From PALSA-607 sp036510735 (GTDB taxonomy: Bacteria; Actinomycetota; Actinomycetes; Acidothermales; Acidothermaceae): 7,631 nucleotides of DNA. How positions within the stretch are numbered: position 1 is the stretch's first letter; every line of letters begins with the position of its first letter. Shown piece after piece: positions 1 through 5,536 of this stretch. The stretch spans positions 1 to 7,631 of the forward strand of contig DATCDK010000157.1 in the NCBI GenBank assembly GCA_036510735.1, read 5' to 3'. The position numbers and the translations under genes are program-made. Under the pieces are notes generated by a model. The model searched no databases and was not told the origin of the DNA. It saw nothing but the letters and a program-made list of their open reading frames with translations.

Positions 1-959
<959 letters not shown>

Positions 960-975
960 GCCTGCCATTCGCGAG

Positions 976-1323
976 TCAGCTCGATCCATCCGGAGCCAGT
1001 TCGGCCATCGCATGCAGCGCCAGGGTCGAATGGGCGTACGCGCCGCCGGCCCGCATCTCCGCGGCGACCCAGATCGCCTCCATGATCTCCGCCTCGCTGT
1101 TGCCCTTGCGGCGAGCCAGCTTGGTGTGTCCCTGGATGCAGTACGGGCACTGGGTGACGTGCGCCACCGCCACTGCGATCAGCTGCTTGGTCTTCTCCGG
1201 CAGCGCGCCGTCGGCGAACACGGTATGGCTAAAGGTTTCGAACGCGTCGTTGATGGCGGGCGCGAGATCCTTGCGGTGCTTGGCGATCTGCGGGGTCGCC
1301 GAATGATAGACGGAGTCGGTCAC
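976..1323 (-). CDS. AhpD-like carboxymuconolactone decarboxylase (CMD) family protein
   Basis: A 115-residue single-domain protein of the CMD/AhpD fold. Cys59 and Cys62 form a CxxC pair in VTQCPYCIQGHTKLARRKG, followed by His66, the arrangement of redox-active AhpD-like proteins. This is followed by the family segment EAEIMEAIWVAAEMRAGGAYAHS. AhpD itself helps reduce peroxiredoxins, but many relatives have no assigned substrate, so a thiol-disulfide or peroxide-defence role is inferred. The start is GTG 1323, with an AAAGGA Shine-Dalgarno (rc of 1333-1338) about 9 bases upstream. That GTG overlaps the TGA of a possible 25-codon leader ORF. The aconitase gene follows after 16 bases. Length is normal for a single CMD domain, and nothing in the frame looks damaged. 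Confidence 0.92.
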   Translation of the reverse strand: MTDSVYHSATPQIAKHRKDLAPAINDAFETFSHTVFADGALPEKTKQLIAVAVAHVTQCPYCIQGHTKLARRKGNSEAEIMEAIWVAAEMRAGGAYAHSTLALHAMAELAPDGSS

Positions 1324-1397
1324 GGCTTGTCGTCCTTTCCAGCGCCCTGGGATCGCTCAGGTATGTCATGCGAGGGCGAGAACCCCAACTCATGCAT
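1320..1397 (-). CDS. possible 25-codon leader ORF coupled to the CMD-family gene
   Basis: Reading the minus strand from ATG 1397 gives MHELGFSPSHDIPERS and ends ...GKDDKP before TGA. The TGA (1322-1320) overlaps the GTG start of the next gene as GTGA. A strong GGAGG stands five bases before the ATG (rc of about 1403-1407), better than the ribosome site of the downstream gene. The peptide is hydrophilic and resembles nothing I recognise. Strong ribosome site plus exact stop/start overlap suggest a translated, coupled upstream ORF. The length is short enough that chance is a real alternative. Confidence 0.35.
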   Translation of the reverse strand: MHELGFSPSHDIPERSQGAGKDDKP

Positions 1398-1479
1398 ACA
1401 TTCCTCCGGCTGGTCCAAAAAGCGGCACGATCTCTGGTCCGAGACCGTCGACGATTTCGGTGCGGCACCCGTCCGCTGT

Positions 1480-1504
1480 GTACCCCCACGCTGTCGCGCC
1501 TAAC
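1480..1504 (-). promoter_or_regulatory. possible SigF-type promoter for the CMD-aconitase operon
   Basis: On the minus strand GTTA (rc of 1501-1504) is followed after 15 bases by GGGTAC (rc of 1480-1485). The mycobacterial SigF consensus is roughly GTTT, 15-17 bases, GGGTAT/C. The fit is good at -10 and one base off at -35. It would start transcription some 75 bases before the leader ORF. This is a motif match only. Confidence 0.25.
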
Positions 1505-1567
1505 GGGCCAAGTGAGGACGAAATCCGCCCCGTTGAGCTGACCGTTTGCCACATCGCTGTGGGGGCC

Positions 1568-1900
1568 TCAGTGCGTTTTGAGAACGGTCAGCAGCACCGC
1601 GCAGTCCTCGACCGCGACCAGGTTGTGCCGAGCGTTCGGAACAACCAAAAGGTCGCCTACTCGCCCCTCCCAGCTGTCCTCACCCGCTGTCATACGCACC
1701 CGTCCGCGCAAGACGTAGACCGTCGCCTGTTCCGGGCTCTCGTGCTCGCCTAGCGCGACGTCGCGACACAGGGCGATCACGGTCTGCCGCATCGCCAGCT
1801 CGTGCCCACCCACGACCGTCTCGGCGGCCCGGCGGCCACCGGCAGCAGCCGCTCTCTCGAGCAGCTCGCGGGCCAGCGCCTCCAGTGAGAACTTCTGCAT
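1568..1900 (-). CDS. small single-domain cupin protein
   Basis: A 110-residue protein with one cupin barrel. Cupin motif 1 appears as LGEHESPEQATVYVLRGRV (His53, Glu57, Gly66) and motif 2 as GDLLVVPNARHNL (His92). These residues could bind a metal, although motif 1 has HxS rather than the usual HxH, so the metal site may be incomplete. An N-terminal helical stretch, SLEALARELLERAAAA, precedes the barrel. The start chosen is ATG 1900 because GGGAGG lies eight bases upstream. The frame stays open further up to 2002, but those codons overlap the divergent promoter region and look non-coding. Small cupins of this kind occur beside stress genes in actinobacteria, and their ligand is unknown. It is transcribed away from the hemerythrin-DUF2249 gene and shares the 168-base intergenic region with it. 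Confidence 0.85.
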   Translation of the reverse strand: MQKFSLEALARELLERAAAAGGRRAAETVVGGHELAMRQTVIALCRDVALGEHESPEQATVYVLRGRVRMTAGEDSWEGRVGDLLVVPNARHNLVAVEDCAVLLTVLKTH

Positions 1901-2012
1901 GGCGGGCACCTCCCAAATCTGTCCGGCGCAACTGGCCGGGCGATGGTTACCGACCTTACGCATGTGGTGAATGCCACTGTGGCCAGCGCGCTCTCGCGTC
2001 ACGCAACCCTGG

Positions 2013-2046
2013 TATTTCTACCGATCGCAATGGTAAGAAAGTATAG
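2013..2046. promoter_or_regulatory. imperfect dyad and promoter region of the hemerythrin-DUF2249 gene
   Basis: In the 168-base gap between divergent genes, TATTTCTACC (2013-2022) faces GGTAAGAAAGTA (2032-2043) as an inverted repeat with two one-base bulges. TATAGA at 2042-2047 resembles a -10 element and overlaps the right arm, 22 bases before the ATG. A bound repressor here would block that promoter. No -35 is convincing, and the factor cannot be named. Confidence 0.25.
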
Positions 2047-2068
2047 ACCGCCGATGGTGAGGAGCGCG

Positions 2069-2800
2069 ATGAGTACGCCTATGAGGATCGAGTCAGCCGA
2101 CGACGTCGCCCTTTCGACGATGCGCGACCATCACACGCAGTTGCGTGCCGATCTCGAGTCGCGGCTCGCGGCGCTGCGCGACGCGGTCGCCGCAGGCGCT
2201 CCGCACGAATCCGCGCAAGCGGCATTGACGGAGTTCGTCGACCGCGCTGTGCTGCCGCACGCCGCGGCGGAGGAGGAGTCGCTGTATCCGGCGGCGGCGG
2301 ACCACGGTGTCGGGGTGTTCATCGCCTCGATGGTGCTCGAGCACCGCGAACTGGAGCACCATGCGCAGGCGCTGCGCTCGGCTGCCACCGCCGTTCGAGC
2401 GCTCAGCATCGGCGAGGCGATCGCCGCGGTCTTCGCCGTCCATGTCCGAAAGGAGAACAACCTACTACTCCCGGCGCTGATGAAGCACCCAGATGTCCAC
2501 CTCTGGACCCTGCTGGTCGACATGCGCGAGCGGCTTACCCAGCCACCCGACCAGCACGCCCGGGCGACCGGCGTAACCGAGAATCTCGACATCCGCGCCC
2601 TCGCCCACGGCGTGCGTCACGAAATCGTCTTCGACCGGCTGGATGCGCTCGCTCCCGGCGAGAAGCTGTCAATCGTTAACGATCACGATCCCAAGCCGTT
2701 GCGGTACCAACTGGACGCCGCATGGCCGGGCACGTTCGGCTGGGCCTACCTGCTTGCCGGCCCCGACGTTTGGCGAATCGAGATCACCAGGCTGGGCTAG
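2069..2800 (+). CDS. hemerythrin-DUF2249 fusion protein
   Basis: A 243-residue cytosolic protein with two domains. Residues about 12-160 form a hemerythrin/HHE four-helix bundle with candidate di-iron ligands His21/His22 (MRDHHTQL), His64 and Glu68-70 (LPHAAAEEESLYP), His92 (LEHRELEHH), and His125 with Glu129 (VHVRKENNLLLP). Residues about 173-243 match DUF2249, a TusA-like fold: LDIRALAHGVRHEIVFDRLD, NDHDPKPLRYQLDA, FGWAYLLAGPDVWRIEITR. Hemerythrins bind O2 or NO or sense redox state. DUF2249 proteins often accompany nitric-oxide or denitrification genes, so an NO/O2 or Fe-S repair role is inferred. The start is ATG 2069, after AGGAG at 2060-2064 with a short four-base spacing. ATG 2081 is an alternative, and the longer reading from 1943 crosses the promoter region. 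The gene appears to be monocistronic; the sequence after it holds only a DUF488 remnant. Confidence 0.92.
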   Translation: MSTPMRIESADDVALSTMRDHHTQLRADLESRLAALRDAVAAGAPHESAQAALTEFVDRAVLPHAAAEEESLYPAAADHGVGVFIASMVLEHRELEHHAQALRSAATAVRALSIGEAIAAVFAVHVRKENNLLLPALMKHPDVHLWTLLVDMRERLTQPPDQHARATGVTENLDIRALAHGVRHEIVFDRLDALAPGEKLSIVNDHDPKPLRYQLDAAWPGTFGWAYLLAGPDVWRIEITRLG

Positions 2801-2827
2801 AACGTCCGACGTAGGGTCGATGCATGC

Positions 2828-2974
2828 ATGGGCAACGCTGTGAAGCCCCGAGCCCAACGCATCTACGGCGAAGCATCGTCCGACGATGGAGTGCGTGTGC
2901 TCGTCGACAGGGTGCTGCCAGAGGCATCACCACGCAGCGCGCTCACATCGGAGCGGTGCCGGGCGCTGTCCTGA
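2828..2974 (+). pseudogene. truncated DUF488-family (YeaO-like) remnant
   Basis: A 48-codon frame contains RAQRIYGEASSDDGVRVLVD followed by RVLPEASP. This matches the conserved start of DUF488 proteins, whose usual form is close to KRIYxxPSPDDGxRVLVDRLWPRG. After that the similarity stops and TGA follows at 2972-2974. The family normally runs to about 115-120 residues, so roughly two thirds is missing. The rest was not found in any frame downstream. The start could be ATG 2828 or GTG 2840, and neither has a clear ribosome site. It lies 27 bases after the hemerythrin-DUF2249 gene on the same strand, so it may once have been the second gene of that unit. Confidence 0.6.
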
Positions 2975-3145
2975 CTTGACCAAGCGTCGGGGGACACGCC
3001 TGGCTAGCTGAACCGCTCAGCAATTGGGCGTCGGACATGCGGCCGGCCGCGCCATTTCGCGTGTGGACGTTCGGCAACGCCGCCGTCGTCGCGGGCACTC
3101 CGGCCGTCGAACCCAGCTCGCGGGACACCGACGAGCGTTCGACCC
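2975..3145. other. intergenic stretch between converging units, no supported gene
   Basis: This stretch separates the DUF488 remnant from the converging membrane-protein gene. A weak five-base stem, GCTGA/TCAGC (3007-3011 with 3017-3021), is the only hairpin seen, and it lacks a T-run. A 68-codon minus-strand frame (3149 to 2943) begins with an ATGA overlap at the end of the membrane-protein gene but shows no recognisable domain. I do not annotate it as a gene. Confidence 0.5.
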
Positions 3146-3616
3146 TCATACGGCGAGCGCTGCGGCGAGCGCGAACAGAACCAGCGACAGCGTGGCGATC
3201 AGGGCACGCAAGAGCGTCGCCGTCCGCGCACCGCGCGCGACCCGGGCAGCCAAGACCGGGTTACCCGGATCGCGAAGCGCGCTGCCGCGCCGCCGCGTCA
3301 TAGCATGCGCTTGGGCGACACCGACCGCCGTTGTGACCACGAGCGCAGCGGTGACCACACTCGCGGCCGTCAGCGCACCATTCCAGGTGCGAGTGCGAAA
3401 CAGCACGCCGCCCCCTGCTATGACCAGCACCAAGGCGGCGGCGGCCGTGAGTCCGTAGACCCGGCCCAAACGTCGGAAAAACGCGATCCGATCGCTTGGC
3501 CGCAAGGTTTTGCTGGCGACCCAACTCACCATCACGATCGTCACGAACCCACCGATCCAGACTGCCGCACCAAGCATGAGCGCACCGGCGGCGACGACGT
3601 CGACCACACCGGCCAT
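3146..3616 (-). CDS. unrecognised four-helix integral membrane protein
   Basis: A 156-residue hydrophobic protein with four likely membrane helices. They lie at about residues 3-32 (VVDVVAAGALMLGAAVWIGG), 54-76 (VYGLTAAAALVLVIAGGGVL), 80-103 (GALTAASVVTAALVVTTAVG) and 133-155 (TLLRALIATLSLVLFALAAA). Basic loops such as MTRRRGSALRD and RVARGARTATLLR lie between them. I cannot assign a family with confidence; the layout resembles small CopD-like or DUF2269-like membrane proteins. The start is ATG 3616, with GTG immediately before it as an alternative; GGGTGA just upstream is a modest ribosome site. It follows the OsmC gene by 40 bases and is probably the last gene of the hemerythrin-OsmC operon. 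That context suggests a role in redox stress, but the sequence gives no direct evidence of function. Confidence 0.8.
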   Translation of the reverse strand: MAGVVDVVAAGALMLGAAVWIGGFVTIVMVSWVASKTLRPSDRIAFFRRLGRVYGLTAAAALVLVIAGGGVLFRTRTWNGALTAASVVTAALVVTTAVGVAQAHAMTRRRGSALRDPGNPVLAARVARGARTATLLRALIATLSLVLFALAAALAV

Positions 3617-3656
3617 CACTCACCCGTCCCCGTGCAAGCCCCGCTGTCCGCGTCGC

Positions 3657-4100
3657 TCAGGCCGATTCCAACTCAGCATCGACAGTGATCCTCGCACCGG
3701 CGAACAGACGTGACACCGGGCACAGCTTCGCTGCCTCGGCGACGATTCCTGTGAAGCCGGCACCATCGAGTCCCGGCACGAGCGCACGCACCCGAAGTGC
3801 GGACGACACAATCGTGGGTAGGCCGTCAACCTCGTCGAGCGTGACCGCCGCAACGACACTCAAGCGCTCCGGGGTCGCATCATGCGCGCCCAGCCGCAGC
3901 GCTAAAGCCATCGAGAAGCAGGATGCGTGTGCAGCGGCGGCCAGTTCCTCCGGGCTGGTCAGCCCGCCCGGCTGCTCGGTGCGGGCGGCCCAAGTGACCG
4001 GCAGCGCACCGAGCGCCCCAGTCCCACTGGTGACCACACCACGGCCGCCCGCGAGGGTGCCCTCCCAGACCGCCTGCGCGGTACGTTCTGCTATCGCCAT
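3657..4100 (-). CDS. OsmC-family peroxiredoxin
   Basis: A 147-residue OsmC/Ohr-type thiol peroxidase, which reduces organic hydroperoxides in the cytosol. Both redox-active cysteines are visible: Cys61 in SPEELAAAAHASCFSMALAL and Cys127 in EAAKLCPVSRLF. The conserved Glu of SPEE is residue 51 or 52. The AHASCFSMAL form and length fit the OsmC subgroup rather than Ohr. The start is ATG 4100, chosen because AGGAGG lies a few bases upstream in GAGGAGGCGGAA. That ribosome site directly follows the TGA of the hemerythrin-like gene, leaving only ten bases between the two. Translation of the two is probably linked. The reading frame extends seven codons further up, but these would overlap the upstream gene. 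Confidence 0.95.
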   Translation of the reverse strand: MAIAERTAQAVWEGTLAGGRGVVTSGTGALGALPVTWAARTEQPGGLTSPEELAAAAHASCFSMALALRLGAHDATPERLSVVAAVTLDEVDGLPTIVSSALRVRALVPGLDGAGFTGIVAEAAKLCPVSRLFAGARITVDAELESA

Positions 4101-4110
4101 TTCCGCCTCC

Positions 4111-4590
4111 TCAACTTGCACACCTGGTAGCTGGCTCCGTTACAGCTGGCTCCGCGTCGCCGCCGACGGCAAGCACGCGTCCCTCGCACTGGAGGTGGCG
4201 CTGGAGTTGGAGGAGCAGACTTTGGACCGTGGCGGCGAGTTGCTCACGCGAATGGCTGCCTTCGCCGTCCGCGGTGCGCGCGAGCGCTTCGACACCCGCG
4301 CGTAGGCGCGCATGATCGCGGCTGAGGCGGGCGACTCCCACCGATCCGAACCATCGCTGTTCTTCGTGTGCTGCCTGGGACAGCACATCGGTGCGCAGGC
4401 AGTCGATGAGTGATCTCAGTTCGGGTGGTGGCCAGCGGTCTTCCGCCGTCGCCGTCTCTAAATCGCTCACCATGGCTGCGACCTTGCTGAACAGCCGGCG
4501 GTGTTCGTCGGCCAGCGTGAGGGAGGCTTGGCGTCGGGCCGGGGCGACCAGACGGTCACGCCTGGTCGAGCCCTGGAACGTCGCCGTCAT
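4111..4590 (-). CDS. hemerythrin-like (HHE) domain protein
   Basis: A 159-residue protein with the helical layout and spaced ligands of the HHE hemerythrin superfamily. Candidates are His30 (LADEHRRLFSKV), His75 with Glu76-77 (SQAAHEEQRWFG), His93 (LSRDHARLRAGV) and His132 with Glu136 (LQRHLQCEGRVL). It should fold as a four-helix bundle with a di-iron centre binding O2, NO or peroxide. It is only distantly similar to the hemerythrin-DUF2249 protein in this window and has no second domain. The start is ATG 4590, seven bases after AAGGAGG, an excellent ribosome site; the longer frame to 4620 is less likely. It is the first gene of a tight minus-strand operon with the OsmC and membrane-protein genes. 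Its 5' region holds the CRP-like site 62 bases upstream. The binding partner is unknown. Confidence 0.87.
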   Translation of the reverse strand: MTATFQGSTRRDRLVAPARRQASLTLADEHRRLFSKVAAMVSDLETATAEDRWPPPELRSLIDCLRTDVLSQAAHEEQRWFGSVGVARLSRDHARLRAGVEALARTADGEGSHSREQLAATVQSLLLQLQRHLQCEGRVLAVGGDAEPAVTEPATRCAS

Positions 4591-4651
4591 GGCAGACCTC
4601 CTTGTACAACGTTTTACCATACTGGTTCATGAAAACATGCTCCTGGGGTCC

Positions 4652-4667
4652 TGTGACCCGTGCCACA
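4652..4667. promoter_or_regulatory. CRP-family operator candidate
   Basis: TGTGACCCGTGCCACA matches the mycobacterial Crp (and corynebacterial GlxR) consensus TGTGA-N6-TCACA with one mismatch, C for T. It lies 62 bases before the hemerythrin-like start codon, in the divergent region, a sensible place for activation or repression. GGGTC/GACCC arms (4646-4650, 4655-4659) overlap it, so another factor may use the same site. Confidence 0.4.
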
Positions 4668-4703
4668 TCAGCTCAGGTGCGCGAAAAGTCGAGCCGCCGA
4701 GCA

Positions 4704-4730
4704 CCGGAGGGTCTCCTGGAGACCCTCCGG
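4704..4730. repeat. perfect 27-bp palindrome, probable operator or RNA hairpin
   Basis: CCGGAGGGTCTCC (4704-4716) is followed by one central T and then its exact reverse complement (4718-4730). All 13 pairs match. It stands between divergent genes, with no T-run on either side, so a terminator for a gene is unlikely. It lies just upstream of a TATAAC -10-like element on the plus strand, where a bound dimer could cover the -35 region. Transcribed from either side it would also form a strong stem. Confidence 0.75.
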
Positions 4731-4738
4731 GGAACGGT

Positions 4739-4744
4739 TATAAC
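4739..4744 (+). promoter_or_regulatory. possible -10 box for the MIP18-ctaD-ctaF operon
   Basis: TATAAC in an AT-rich patch fits a SigA-type -10. No good -35 hexamer stands 16-18 bases upstream; that position falls inside the palindrome. Use of this box would give a 5' leader of about 245 bases before the GTG at 4997. Confidence 0.3.
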
Positions 4745-4996
4745 TGAGTTCGATTGTTTTTGCGGTCCCAGTGGACGAGACTGCGAGTGTGACCCGAACG
4801 ACGCCCACCGCTGCCAGGCAGATGAAGAGCGAGCCTCGGCGGGTGTCTCCTTTGAACCCGAGCCGATCCGGCCCACTGTGGACCGCGGCGCTCGGTCGTT
4901 GCCGCGTAACACCAACCTCAACGACACGGGCCGGCAGCCGTTCGCGACGCGGGGATCCATCGCACGCGCGCTGAGAACGACGAAGGGAAGGCACCT
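4745..4996. other. long untranslated leader or gene remnant, no supported gene
   Basis: Several frames are open on both strands, but none gives a recognisable domain or a good ribosome site. A minus-strand frame reads SLFICLAAVGVVRVTLAVSS, a short hydrophobic run that could be chance or a relic. I see no structured RNA family. Confidence 0.4.
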
Positions 4997-5536
4997 GTGT
5001 GGACCGACCAAATCCCCGCGAGCGCGCCCGTCGGCGGGCCAGCGGACCAGCCCTCGCCCGTGTTTGGCTGGCCGGCCGACCGAGCTGACCCACAGTGGAT
5101 GTTCCAGCTGCTGGAGGAAGTGATCGACCCCGAACTCGTCGTCAATATCGTCGGCCTCGGCTTCATTTACGGGGTGCGAGTCGAGGATCGTGCCGCATGT
5201 GTGCGCATGACCTTGACGACCTCGGGGTGCCCGAGGAGCGGCTACATGGACGACGAGATCCGCCGCACCCTCGCCGGTACACCGAGGATCGATGAGACCG
5301 ACGTGGTGATCGTGCCCGCAGTGCTCGGCCGGCAGTTGCCTTTCCGCGGCCCGTTCTACGCGCCTCTGGCGTTTCTGCATCTCACACTGTTGTTGCGACT
5401 CGTCGGCGGCGACGCGTTCGGTAACCGACTGGCCTGGCAGTGGGGTGGTGGGCTGAACGAGGTCGCGCTGCTGGCATTCGTCGGCCTGGCGGCCACCGCT
5501 GTGATCCGGCCCTGCCGGCGGGAGGTAACACCGTGA
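4997..5536 (+). CDS. MIP18/DUF59 domain protein with C-terminal membrane segments
   Basis: A 179-residue protein. Residues about 34-107 form a MIP18 (DUF59, PaaD/SufT-like) domain: MFQLLEEVIDPELVVNIVGLG, including the DPEL motif, and LTTSGCPRSGYMDDEI with the conserved Cys78. Such domains help assemble or deliver Fe-S clusters. The usual ending (a WEPPWTPDRMS-like segment) is missing. Instead residues about 117-171 are hydrophobic with two likely membrane helices, FYAPLAFLHLTLLLRLVGG and LNEVALLAFVGLAATAVI, resembling the end of a polytopic membrane protein. I found no frameshift at the junction. The start is GTG 4997, five bases after AGGGAAGG. Its TGA overlaps the ctaD start as GTGA, and GGAGG for ctaD lies within its last codons. 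It may mature metal centres of the oxidase encoded next, but this is inferred. Confidence 0.82.
   Translation: MWTDQIPASAPVGGPADQPSPVFGWPADRADPQWMFQLLEEVIDPELVVNIVGLGFIYGVRVEDRAACVRMTLTTSGCPRSGYMDDEIRRTLAGTPRIDETDVVIVPAVLGRQLPFRGPFYAPLAFLHLTLLLRLVGGDAFGNRLAWQWGGGLNEVALLAFVGLAATAVIRPCRREVTP

Noticed and set aside
1502..1534. AACGGG/CCCGTT inverted repeat after the cupin gene as a terminator
   Set aside because: Only six pairs with a 21-base loop and no T-run; too weak.
1229..1552. 107-codon minus-strand frame upstream of the CMD-family gene
   Set aside because: It overlaps that gene in another frame, is Arg-rich and has no recognisable domain.
4704..4730. The palindrome as a rho-independent terminator
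   Set aside because: No gene ends next to it and no T-run follows on either strand; both flanking genes point away.
4771..4974. 67-codon plus-strand frame in the leader of the MIP18 gene
   Set aside because: No ribosome site at its GTG, Arg/Ser/Thr-rich sequence and no known domain.
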